Below, piece after piece: positions 48,653-60,042 of a DNA stretch of 64,000 nucleotides. The DNA comes from Siphonodentalium dalli (taxonomy: Eukaryota > Mollusca > Scaphopoda > Gadilida > Siphonodentaliidae). Location of the stretch: the NCBI GenBank assembly GCA_032622095.1, contig CP136062.1, positions 6,262,001 through 6,326,000 on the forward strand. Reading direction: 5' to 3'. Position 1 is the stretch's first letter; each line of letters begins with the position of its first letter. The position numbers and the translations under genes were made by a program. Below the pieces are notes generated by a model. That model saw only the letters and a program-made list of their open reading frames with translations. It was not told the DNA's origin and did no database searches.

Positions 48653-48733
48653 GGCCAATGCATTCTCTTTTATACTAGTAGGTGAGGTGTCATATTGGCG
48701 ACTCGCATATATACCGTAAGAGAATGCATTGGC
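48653..48733. repeat. ATGCATTCTCTTATATA palindromic family, complete hairpin
   Basis: Arms GCCAATGCATTCTCT and AGAGAATGCATTGGC enclose about 51 bases containing GCGACTCGCATATATA. It is followed by a flank with GGCACAGGGATTTTG and AAAGGGTTAATAAA similar to other copies. Confidence 0.75.
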
Positions 48734-48789
48734 ACAGGGATTTTGCAAAATTTCAGGAAGCTCCAGTTAGGAAAGGGTTAATAAATAGC

Positions 48790-49015
48790 ATCAGCTAAGA
48801 AGTAGTATCAGCTTAGAAGATAATATATGTAGGAAAATTAATTGTCGTGGGATAGGTGCTATGTTTCTCAGATGATTTTAAAGTGGCACTAATAATTAGC
48901 AATAAAGAGTGTTTGTCGTCAGCTTAGAATATATGTTAGGGGAACTGTCTCAGGTGTCTCATGGAATAGGTGCGGCAAATCAAAGAGACACTAATATTTA
49001 GCTTGGATGACTTGT
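48790..49015. repeat. Two diverged ~120 bp direct repeats
   Basis: TCAGCTTAGAA-ATATATGT, TAGGGG or TAGGAAAA, GG-ATAGGTGC and CACTAAT-ATTTAGC words occur twice in the same order. Confidence 0.6.
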
Positions 49016-50270
49016 GGGCACAATCATTATTTAACCCTCATTAAAGCAAACTCCTGGTATCCCAGCTACAGTAGTAGTTACTACTGTTTATTTTTAATGT
49101 TGACAACAATGCTTTTAGATGTCAGCAAAAATTTACATGGTTGTACTCGGTAGTTCAAACTGCTTGGCATAAAAAGGGACTGTTAGTCGTTCCATTTATT
49201 TAACAGTTCAAACTCCACGAAAAGAAGCCATAGTACTTACTTTATACAATGCAGCATATACTTGATCAATTGATTAGTTGTGCAACCACACTTGTTAAAA
49301 TCATGTCTGTATTGTGTATGTATTATTGTATACTTAAAGTGTTTTATTTTCTATTTTCAGGGATATTTTGGATCTACATCCTGCTTATCACACATATAAC
49401 TATATAACTATATCAACTATCAGAAGTTCAACTCTGTGATCTGACATTTACTGGTTCTGAATACATTTTGAAAAGGCATCAGACAATTTTTTTGGACAGG
49501 TGTAAAATTAAAATTCACAATCAGAGATTAAATGGAACTGTTGTATCCTGACTATGATGACACAAATGTAAAATCCACTATTTTCTGTGGGCTCTCTTCT
49601 TGGAATGTTATTCACACACAAAGACAATATCAACACCAAGGACACACACTTTTAATAACTTGCAACTTCAGCTTCCTTATAATACTACTAGAAAAGGAAA
49701 TGATGAGAAAACAGGATAACAGAAAATACATCATCTATTCTAAATTATATTGGAGGTAGTCATGTGTGCAATGGATACTTTTGGGGTGGAGGCATACATG
49801 TGTAATATGTGCACACGGTATAGTGATTCTTGACCTGAGGTAACAAGGAATTCACTCCAGGAAGCTGATTTGTATTTATTTATTCAGTGCAAAACATCTT
49901 ATGAAAGTACAGGTTATTGATCCACTTGTTCTAAGGAAAATATACACTGCTTCAATTCTGGAGAATGTAAAGCTTGTTCTATTACGTTTGGAAAGTGTCA
50001 TAATTTACACTTGAATGTGGCTGTACATATATGTCTAACAGAAAGTGTAATGAAAAGACATGAAGATTCCTGGGTGATGTGATTGCCTTCTGATTAATAA
50101 AATATTGGGCCAACAGTATGATCATATTATTTTGAACTAAATCCAAATTCACCAATAAGCAATATATTGTTATTAGAATGAGATACTGCCATCATACCGG
50201 TTGGTATTTTTTCATTCTTGCCACATTTGTCATGTTCCAGGGATCAGGGTGTGCAATAAAGAGAGGATCT
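49016..50270. other. No confirmed gene
   Basis: A strong acceptor-like sequence (TTTTATTTTCTATTTTCAG) lies at about 49343-49361, followed by short ORFs and AATAAA at 50096-50101. It could be the terminal exon of a non-coding or unrecognised transcript. No protein family is recognised. Confidence 0.35.
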
Positions 50271-50275
50271 ACAAC

Positions 50276-50410
50276 GAGTCCCCAGTTTATAGCGGAATTT
50301 ACAAAACGAGTCCAGAAAATTAGAACTGGACGAGCCTTTGTTGAGGTCCTGACCTAATGTAGTGGACGTGTTTTGTAAATTCCGCTATAGCCTATACTCT
50401 GGGGACGAGT
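50276..50410. repeat. 135 bp hairpin element
   Basis: GAGTCCCCAGTTTATAGCGG and GGAATTTACAAAACG at the left return as TTTTGTAAATTCCGCTATAG and CTCTGGGGAC at the right, with a 58-base centre. This is a probable MITE; I see no confident target duplication. Confidence 0.7.
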
Positions 50411-51584
50411 TATAGGTTATATTTATTACATGATCTAAAGCCTCGACAAAACCTACTTAAATCAACAAATGGGACCCTAAACTAACATCAGCTTATATAA
50501 GACATGGGATGACTTTTCATGTAACTGTGCATTGTTTGCGCTTGTACAGAAATAGTCCCAGATAAATAAAGACACTTTGATGTATTTAATGGTGTATATA
50601 TAATGACATAACTTTTCAAACTCTTCATGATTATAGCTGGTTGGAAAAATATTGGAAGGCATAATATATGGAGTGTAAATAGAAGACAGACCGGAAGTCA
50701 AGGGTCACCTGGCACTATTTCCTGTTATTAAACGAACGTTTAATATCACAATTTATCACATAATTAACTCACAAATTATTGGTAAGACACACGTGTAATA
50801 TTAGCACGTGCGATGACGTCACGCCATTATTTAAATGACTTGCGATTGCTGACGTTTATGATAGTTTTCTTCGATGAATACTTCACGTTGCTTCGCGTTT
50901 ATTTGATCATGTGATAAAAGGTATATCAAACTCATTCTACTTTATACGTAATTTATCAACCTCATCCAGTAAATTCTATTTGAGTTTCGGTGAACCTCGG
51001 CTCAAATCGAATTTAGTTATCCGATTGATAGATTCCGTACAAAATATAAACTCATGTGAGATCCTCTACATACAAATATTTACTATAATTTTGCCTTACA
51101 TACATCAGGGTACATGTACTACTATAGCTATATAAGTTCGTGAAACATGACTGCAAACAGCAAATATTATGTTCAATTAGACACTCAAAGAAAGAACATA
51201 CATACATCGGTGCTATGGCTCCAAGTTTATGAAACTCCTGCGATCCCATAACAATAACGCATGATGTATTTCACTGTTCGTGCAGAAAATTGTGCTATCT
51301 TTGCGCATTTGCACTCATATGGTAAACTGATGACAGGAACACACATAATCAGTTGTGTGTATATATTGCATACCAACGTTTCATATTGATATACCGGTAG
51401 TGGCACATGCGTCCATATGCTTGCGATATAAACGATGGCAAGAGTCTGCTAATTTGGACATTTCTATTCTTAACAATGTGTTCCAGACTCGTGATGTTTC
51501 AATATTTTGGGAGGTGTGTCCATACGGTTGTGACGTTGATGAACACGTCCTGGCATATGGACTGAAAGATCCTTTATTATGCCC

Positions 51585-52220
51585 CCGATCTCCGATGGAG
51601 ATTTGGGGGTATATAGTGGAGCCGTCCGTCCTTCCGTCTGGCCGTCCGTCCTTCCGTCCGTCCTTCCGTACGAACGTTTCAACTCATAACTTTGGTTTCG
51701 CTAACTCAATTTCCCCATTTTTTGCAGAGTTACGCCCCTTTTTGTTTTATGTGGCATACGAACGTTTCAACTCATAACTTTGGTTTCGCTAATTCAATTC
51801 AGTTGATCTTTGGTATGCCAATAGACCAGCCGGGGGACAAGATTTCCCCATAGCCGTGGTTTCGTCCGCCCATTTTTTCCAGAGTTACGCCCCTTTTTGG
51901 ACTTAGATTAAGTTTTCTGCTACTTTTTTTGGTTTCCAGATTATAACTTGATTTTGGATTGTTTATTTGCAAAACCCGTTTTTTTGTGTATTACCAATAT
52001 CGCAATACAGGTCAAGGTAAAATTTCGGTTCAATCGGATAATTTTTGTGAGAGTTATGACCCTTTTTCGACTTAAAAAATTCAGTTTTTTTTTAGAAAAT
52101 TCAGTTTTCCTTCTATTTTTGTGGCACCTGACCAAATTTGAAGCTAATATAGAACAACATGTGGCATTTTTATAGCGCTTAACCAGAAAGTTTCTCTGAT
52201 TGTACAGTCGGGGGCGTTAC
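51585..52220. repeat. CCGT-rich interspersed repeat
   Basis: It begins GCCCCCGATCTCCGATGGAG, with a GGGGGTATATAGTG motif and a CCGTCCGTCCTTCCGT microsatellite, contains two copies of ACGAACGTTTCAACTCATAA and TTTTCCAGAGTTACGCCCC-type words, and ends near TCGGGGGCGTTACC. The outer ends are partly complementary (GCCCCCGA / TCGGGGGC), so this is probably a non-autonomous element of a type I have seen as common in marine invertebrates. Confidence 0.65.
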
Positions 52221-53134
52221 CTCCGCCCAGCGGTGCACTTGTTGATGCAGTAGTGCTGTGGAAAATGATTGACGTATTTACTCAGTATAACCAAAATAAA
52301 ACTACAGCTTGAGCATCGTGGCAGTCTAGTAATAACTTGACCAAGGTTTCCTTACAGTCAACTCTCAACGTAAGTTGAAAGTAATGAAAGTTAGGTCTAG
52401 TTTTAATAAGACTGGCATCGTGGTATACCGGTAGCAGTAATTGGTAGCAGTGTTCTCAGCTCAACTTGGTATGATTGTGATTTGATATTGACGGTTTGTG
52501 GTGTCAGTTATATTTAAGCAGGTCCCTGTAGCTACAAGCAATTGCATTAAAATCCGAAAAAAAATCAGTTTCAAACTGGCAATTTCACGATTCCATTGCA
52601 CATGCAGGAACATACACATTGCAAAGATGTTAAGATGCGGCGTGGACTTCCGGAATATTTATGAAATTCTGTGCGATCGTGGAACGGTATTTGACAGGTC
52701 AAGCTATCATTACGTCATTGCACTTGTCAGATAAACTGACGACACGAGCACACACATGCGGTTTTGTGGAAATAGTCTGTCTACCCATTAGTGGTAGGAA
52801 GTTCAATGGTGGCTATTACTTAATTTCACAATGCGTTCAATAGTTGGTATGTCGATATTCCAGAAGGGACGCCCATATGGTTGCGACATTGATCAACTCA
52901 TACTAGAATATAGACTGAAAATCCTTTATTGGTGTACCAGTGCAGTGTGAAAATTGGTGATGTGAGAGCGCATTAAAATATATAATACGGCCTTAGACTT
53001 GTGACATAACCAGTAATTGTGTACAGTGTTCTCAACGCTACCTGCTATTAGAGTTTTGATGCTGATAGTGCATGGTGTCTATTAAATTTAACAATTTCAT
53101 GACTTGAGTTTCCGGAAATATTACGAAAAACCCT

Positions 53135-53215
53135 GTGCCAACGCATTCTCTTACATAAATTATACGAGGCTTCCTATATATAGGAGAAGGCACTGGAACA
53201 TGGTCTTTAATACCA
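53135..53215. repeat. ATGCATTCTCTTATATA palindromic family, diverged hairpin
   Basis: Reads CCTGTGCCAACGCATTCTC at the left and GGAGAAGGCACTGGAACATG with GTCTTTAATA at the right. The right flank matches that of the copy at 55642. Confidence 0.6.
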
Positions 53216-55337
53216 CAACAGTGCAGCTCCCAGCATTAAAAGGATAAACAAATATGGCAGGAAAAATACAAACAGTCACTAAAATACTTAAAATTTCCAG
53301 GTTGTGTGATTAAATCTATGAGTTTAAATCGTTATATGTATTTGACACTTTCATGGAAGAAACCGTGTTGAGCAACATCCATAATGCAGGGATGTAGAGA
53401 CAGTTGTGGGTAAGGGTCAGTTAGAATATGCCGTTCCAATGTGTGATTAACAGCCGCATATGTGTGTTATTTCCCCCTGGTATATGACATACTTGCATAC
53501 GTCGCGTAAGGATAACAGTTTGTATTTGACTGATCGTGCGATCATTACGCCACTGCACTCGTCCGATATACGACAACATTAACTCGCGCATGCGATTTTG
53601 TGTATATATTCCGTACCAAGCGTGCGATATCGATGTCGTGTCAAGTGCGTCCATATGCGTGCGACATACAGTATATGGCAATAGTTTGACAATCCGTTAG
53701 TGGTATACTATGTTCAATTGTGGTTAATTCTTATTTTCACATTGCATGCGTTCTAGAGTTGGGATACGTCGATATTCCGGAAGGGGCGCTCACATGGTTG
53801 CGACATCGATTAATAGATCCTGGCATATGGACTGAACATTGCTTTATTGACGTAGTAGCGCAGTGTACACAAAATAAAGCCTTAAAATGTTTACACAACC
53901 AGTAATTTGGTACAGTATTCTCGATACGTGTATGACTGAATGTTGGTGCTGGTGCAACATTTATCTTCAAGGGATATAGAGACATCGATGTGGAAGAGTC
54001 AGTTAGAATATATCGATCGAGCGTGTGGTAAACAGACCCAGTTGCATGTTTGTTACTGGCCGATAGTGTATGATAACCATGCATGCATGCGTCTTTTAAT
54101 GAGAACAATAATGTTTTTTGGCAGATTGTGCTATCCTACGCCATTGAACTCGTCCGATATACTGACAACAGTAACACACACGCGTAGTTTTGTGTATATA
54201 TTCCATACCAAGCATGCGACATTGATATCGTGTCATAAGTGCATCCACATGCTTGCGACATACACTAGTTATGGCAATAGTCTGTCCAACCGGTAGTGGG
54301 ACATTGTATTTAATCGTGGATACTTCTTAATTTCACATTGCGTTCCGAAGTTGATCAACATATCCTGGTATATATTGACTGAAAATTGCTTTATTGACGT
54401 AGTAGCAGCGTACACATTATTGATGTAGGAACGCTTTACACACAAACAAATAACGATTATATAACGGTGTGACATAACTACAATATTTTGGACTCTGGTA
54501 TGACTGAATTTTGGGAATTATGTGCATGCCTGTGTCGCGTAAGGATGACACTTAGGGTTGCAATCGTTCGATATACTGATACCAGTAACATACGCGGGCG
54601 GTTTTGTGTATGTATCCCACATATTGATATAGTGTCAAATGCTTGCGTTCATATACTTGCGACATATACTGTGACATGCATGGTCTGTCAATCCGTTAAT
54701 GACACTATGTTCAATCGTGCCGGTTAGTTCTTAATGTCACACCTGTGTTCTTTAGTTGGGATATGGGACGAGCACCCATATGCTTGCGACATGACTGTAA
54801 CAGGACTTGTTTCTTCGGATTGTGAACTCTAATATACTGTATGACGTCACCATGTGCTCACACAATTCCCTCCAAATTATGCAAATAAGCATTTCTATCT
54901 CAGATTTGAATAGACGTTGGATTTTTTCGGACTACATGACTTAGCTGTGTAGCAACACACCATGAGCTATATATACAGCACACCCTGTAATCACTCCACA
55001 TGTAGTGCAGAATTTCAACACACAACTTGGAGCATTTTTTTATGTAATTTTATTATATTTCCACGCTGTCAAGCAGACCAGATCTTCGGTGTTACCAGTA
55101 AACGCATCGAGTAAAAAATGTTGTGAAAATGTGAACAGTGTCGCACAAAAGAACACCTCTTCGAAAGTTCTATTTGAGCACAGGAAGAAATGTCATTATT
55201 TCCCTTTATCTTTGTCACATCAATTTCGTCGACTAATTTCGATACCGGTATAATTCAAAAGCGGTAATTATTATAAATGTATTTCGTATCGCAAACTGCC
55301 AGATTTAATCTACGTGGGCTTTATTACGTTTACGTAT

Positions 55338-55378
55338 GGTCATATTATATATAAGAGAATGCATTAGCCTAACAAATT
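55338..55378. repeat. ATGCATTCTCTTATATA palindromic family, right half only
   Basis: TATATATAAGAGAATGCATT then AGCCTAAC. The left arm is absent, as in the satellite copy at 63072. Confidence 0.6.
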
Positions 55379-55640
55379 TTATACTATTTTTAATGATTGT
55401 TAAAAAATGTAAGAAAAATGAAAACAATAATAAAAAACACTTAAAGAATGTAAGAAATAATGATAAAAAAAATATAAATATTGTTAAAGTATTTAAGATA
55501 AAATGATAAAATTGTTACAGAGTGTAAGAAAACATTATAAAAAAATAAAATTATTAAAGAAATTAAGAAATGATAAAAAAATGATAAAAATTGAAAATGA
55601 ATATAAGAACAATAAATAAAAAAATATAAAACAATTGTTA
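55378..55640. repeat. AT-only low-complexity tandem repeat
   Basis: Irregular ~40-base units of TTAAAGAATGTAAGAAA, AATGATAAAA and AAATATAAA. The minus-strand 90-codon ORF here is a composition artefact. Confidence 0.75.
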
Positions 55641-55641
55641 A

Positions 55642-55720
55642 ACCAATGCATTCTCTTATATATCGAGGCGACCTATGGTCGACTCGCATATATAACAGAA
55701 TCAATTGGCACATGGTCTTT
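55642..55720. repeat. ATGCATTCTCTTATATA palindromic family, near-complete hairpin
   Basis: CCAATGCATTCTCTTATATA, a centre with CGACCTATGGTCG, then CTCGCATATATAACAGAATC and AATTGGCACATGGTCTTTAA. The centre shows that the full element is an almost continuous palindrome. Confidence 0.75.
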
Positions 55721-56039
55721 AATGTTGCGCCAGCGCAGATTCCGTTGTGGAAGGGTTAATATTACATGCTGTTTTGCAGCTTGAGCTCCACGCAGGAGGA
55801 GCGCGGAAAACTGTCAATTTTTTTAAAACAAGGTATAATCCTATTCCGTTTACCACGTTTTTATTGCGCTCTTATTACAACCCATTGCGTTCCTACTGTT
55901 TCAAGTCCCACGCTCTCACGCGCTCTCATTGTGCCTCCTCTAAGCTATAAACGTCCCGAGTTCGTCCAAGTCGCTGTCTCTGTGTTACTAGTACGTTCTC
56001 AGTAAGTTTGCAAAACGTTCTCTGCGTGGGCTCGGAGAG

Positions 56040-56047
56040 TATAAATA
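56040..56047 (+). promoter_or_regulatory. TATA box upstream of the SGNH pseudogene
   Basis: TATAAATA, with GTCAGAGTCAG about 30 bases downstream as a possible start region. The 56000-56160 stretch could also be the end of an LTR-like promoter, since it is followed by AGACTAGTTGTCCAATAG and ATTAAACCTCTGTCACA, but I see no second copy. Confidence 0.45.
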
Positions 56048-56313
56048 GCGCATCATGCTTGCTCCAGTCAGAGTCAGTTTTTAGGTTGTGGGAATATACC
56101 CAACAATCCACAATAGACTAGTTGTCCAATAGTTGTCTGATTAAACCTCTGTCACAATCCGATGCGATCAGGCCGGCGCCAAGCTAAACGCAATAAGGTA
56201 TCCAAGAGAAACTGCAGGTACCAAAGATCTTCGCCAGTATTCGTACTCCAATTTTGAAGAAAAATGTGCCTACTTTGAACGTCAATTATAACGGCAAAAT
56301 TTCGAACTTTGCA

Positions 56314-57466
56314 ATGAAAATGACTCTATCAGAATTACAAGACATATTGGAAACTGTTAAAGTCAAACACGCGGATATGAAAAATTAACTCACTGGGCGC
56401 ATCCAATGGTTAGAAAACCAGGTTACAGACTTGAAGCAGGAAAATGCCAAATTACGTCAAAACACATAAAAAAAACAAATACATCGAAGCTTATGATTGA
56501 AACCGCCAATGACGCCCAACTTATTGTTATTGAGAAGCAGCAATTAAAGAAAAATTAAAAACGGGATAAAATTGAAAACTCGGTACAAAAATCATCAGAA
56601 ATAGCAATACCGGCGATAAAAACATCAAACAAATATGATGTATTGTCTGACACCTTCACTCATTCGGAAACACCTGTGACCAAACATCCTGCACCAGATC
56701 AGGATAAACCCGGCAGTTCAAAACAACGATGGCGCAAAAGCAATCAACATGACTCCAAAAAAATTCACCTGATAGTCGACGATTCCGTGCTTCGTTATAT
56801 AAATCCACACAGGCTTGCATTGGAAGATGAAGTTGTTCAGAAAATTTCAATTGGTGGTCTGAATCTGGCTGGGGATTGCCGATGGCTTAATGACACGCGA
56901 AACCGAGTTGATGGATATGTACACATAGTTACATTACACGTGGGAATCAACTCCCGTCGGAGGGGCTACACAACTGGATCAGATGAGGTTAAAGACGCTA
57001 TCAACATTATTCACCAAATTTCGCAGCTGGCGTAAGGATTTTCTCTGCGTTACCGACACCCAACAGATCTGGTGCCAATAGACTGATTTGCGATGTGTGC
57101 TGAAATGAACTGCATCTAGCTTCGTTGACAATTCTGCCGATTGTGTTATGCCTCGGAATATGCGCGTTATTGAATTCTTGTTTCACGACTCATGTCACCC
57201 TAATAATCGAGGTGTAGAACTTCTGGGTGCGAATTTAACACTCGGGAAACATACGGGTAGGACAAAGGTTACGCAAGATGATTCGGTGCTACACCAAGGA
57301 GACCGATCTCAGTTCATTAATCCGTGCTCCCCGTGGTTTGGCAAACAACTTTATTGATCTGAAAAGCGGAGTCAATTCCTTCTAAAGCGACCCGACAACG
57401 CCAGATTTTATGGCAATGCGGCAAGAACTGTCGGAACTTAGATCACTGATTCGAAACGGGACTTAA
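56314..57466 (+). pseudogene. Coiled-coil plus SGNH hydrolase-like intronless pseudogene
   Basis: From an ATG at 56314 the frame gives LSELQDILETVKVKHADM, then a stop, then WLENQVTDLKQENAKLRQ, an obvious coiled coil, then another stop. From 56643 the frame is open: KIHLIVDDSVLRYINP matches the GDS block but has Asp in place of Gly, then VTLHVGIN (block III) to a stop at 57033-57035. A frame change gives FSALPTPNRSGANRL, and another gives FVDNSADCVMP and FHDSCHPNNRGVELLGANL, the D-x-x-H block. The end has a short coil before a TAA. Such coiled-coil plus SGNH proteins occur in invertebrate retroelement ORF1s and as intronless families. At least two stops and two frameshifts make this copy dead. 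Confidence 0.72.
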
Positions 57467-60042
57467 CTATATATTAATTAATCACACTTGTGTTTATATA
57501 CCATATGTCTTCATGCTATTAGTTAAATTAGTAATTAATATACTTGTAATCTAATTCTCTTCTGATAAGAGAATTGATAGAATTAACTTACTTTATATAT
57601 GCGAATGTTCGCACCTTCTCAACGTTTGATATATCTATTTAGTTTACTTGAGAGCAAGATAGTACAAACACCCGTTCATGAGAATTGCTCAGTGGGATCT
57701 AGTACTCGATGCAAATGTGGTGAAATCCAAGTTCGAGTCAAGTACAACTCAATGTTCACCCCTTTGTAGTGTTACCCCCTCCCCCCGGGTGATGGTGGGG
57801 TTCGGGTGTTTCTAGGTTGTATTTTGGGCGGGCCACCCACACATGACGTAAAATCGGTCGAAATCTTTACCGTTCTCGAAAATGGTCCATACCCCATTTT
57901 CACCCCTCGGGTGGTACTCCCCGGTTGGGGAGTGTTTCTATTGTGCATTGGGGTGTGCCACCCGCCCATAACGTCAAATCGGTTGAAATCCTTACCGTTC
58001 TCGAATATTGTCCATACTCCATTTTTACCCCCTCGTGGTGGTACCACAGGGGAAGATGGTTTGGGTAGGTGTGTTTCTAGTGTATATTTGTGGCTGGCCA
58101 CCCACCCACGCCGTCAAATCAGTTAAAATCCGTACCGTTCTCGAAAATGGTCCATACCCCATGTTCATCCCTCGGGTGGTACCCACGATGGTGATGGGTG
58201 TGCGATCGTGTGTTTCTATGGTGTATTTGGGTAAGCCACCCACCCGTGCCGTCAAATCGGTTGAAGTCCTTACCTTTCTCGAAAATGGTCCATACCCCAT
58301 TTTCATCTCCTCGGGGTGGTACCACCGGGGTGATGGGTGGGGACCGGTGTGTTTCCATGGTCTATTTTGGGCGGGTCACCCACACATGCCGTCAAATTGG
58401 TTGAAATCTTTACCGTTCTCGAAAATGGTCCATACCCCATTTTACCCCCTCGGGGTGGTACCCCCGTGGTGATGGATGGGGGTCTGGGTGTTTCTAGGGT
58501 GTATTTGGAGCGGGCCACCCACCCATGCCGTCAAATCGGTCGAAACCCTTACCGTTCTCGAAAATGGTCCATACCCCATTTTTACACCTCAGGGTGGTAC
58601 CTCCGGGTGATTGGAGGGGTCGGAGTGTTTCTAGGGTGGTGTTTTGATGGGCCACCCTGCCTTGTAGTCAAATTGGTCGAAATTCTTACCTTCTCGAAAA
58701 TGGTCGATACATGTACCTCATTTTCACCCCCTTGGGAGGTACCCCCAGCTGAAATGTGGGTGGGGTTTTTCTATGGTGTATAGAGGCGGGCCACCCACCC
58801 AAATGCCATAAATCGGTCGAAATCTGTACCGTTCTCGAAAATGGTCCATACCCAATGTTCATCCCTCGGAGTGTTAACCCCCCCCCCCCTGGTGATGGGT
58901 GGAGTTCGGGTGTTTCTATGGTTGATTTGGGGCGGGTCACCCACCCATGCCGTCAAATCGGTCGATGTCCTTACCGTTCTCGAAAATGGTCCGTTCCCAT
59001 TTTCACCCCATCGGGTTGTACCCCGGGAGTGATGTTGATGGGCGAGGGGTGTTTATATTGTGTATTTGGGTGTGCCACGCGCCCATAACATCAAATCGGT
59101 CGAAATCCTTACCGTTTGCGAAAATGGTCCATACCCCATTTCCACCTTCTCGGTTGGTACCCCTGGGGTGATGGGTGGGGGATCGGGGTGTTTCTATGGA
59201 GTAATGGTGTGGACCACCCACCCATACCGTGAAATTGGTTGAAATCCTTACCATTCTCGAAAATGGTCCATACCCAATGTTCACCCCCTTGGATTGTTAC
59301 CGCCTCCCGGGTGATGGGTGGAGTTCGGGTGTTTCTAGGTTGTATTTTGGGCGGGCCACCCACCCATGACGTCAAATCGGTCGAAATCCTTACCGTTCTC
59401 GAAAATGGTCCATACCCCATTTTCACCCCTCGGGTGGTACCCCCGGTTGTGGGGTGTTTCTATTGTGTATTTGGGGTGTGCCACACGCCCATAACGTCAA
59501 ATCGGTTGAAATCCTCACCGTTCTCGAATATTGTCCATACTCCATGTTTACCCCCTCGGGGTGGTACCACAGGGGATGATGTTTGGGGTAGGTGTGTTTC
59601 TAGTGTGTATTTGTGGCTGGCCACCCACCCATGCCGTCAAATCAGTTGAAATCCTTACCGTTCTCAAAAATGGTCCATACCCCATATTTACCCCTTGGTT
59701 GGTAGCCTACCTCCCACGGGTGATGATGGGGGTTGGGTGTGTGTAGGGTGTGTTTGTGGCAGGCCACCCACTCACACCGCCAAATCGGTCGAAATCCGTA
59801 ACGTTCTCGAACGTAACGTACACCCGTGGTGAAGGATGGAGTCTGGTGTTTCAAGGGTGTATTTGGGGCGGGTCACAGACCCATGCCGTCAAATCGGTTG
59901 AAATCTGTTCCGTTGTCGAAAATATTCCATACCCAATTTTCACCCCACTCGGACGGTTACCACCGGGGTGATTGGTGGGGTCGGGGGTTTCCTATGGTGT
60001 ATTTGTGGCTGGCCACCGACCCATGCCGTCAAATCGGTCGAA

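Larger units (their letters stand above)
51305..54800. repeat. Family of diverged ~400-600 bp tandem units
   Basis: Recurring words in fixed order are CACT-TCGTCCGATATACTGAC, GCGGTTTTGTGTATATATTCC, ATATCG-TGTCA, GTCCATATGCTTGCGACATA, GGCAATAGTCTGTC-AATCCG-TAGTGG, TTCAATTGTGG and CATATGGACTGAAAATCCTTTATT. Copies lie near 51330-51580, 52690-52960, 53530-53900, 54140-54460 and 54560-54810. The first is interrupted by the element at 51585-52210. ORFs in this region, the longest 140 codons, are repeat products. Confidence 0.7.

Noticed and set aside
51355-51777. 140-codon ORF
   Set aside because: It runs from a tandem unit into a CCGT microsatellite repeat; no domain.
53720-54296. ORFs of 61-123 codons
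   Set aside because: They coincide with diverged tandem units and show no family resemblance.
55990-56160. Solo LTR of a retrotransposon
   Set aside because: TATA and a CA end are suggestive, but there is no second copy, primer-binding site or clear boundaries.
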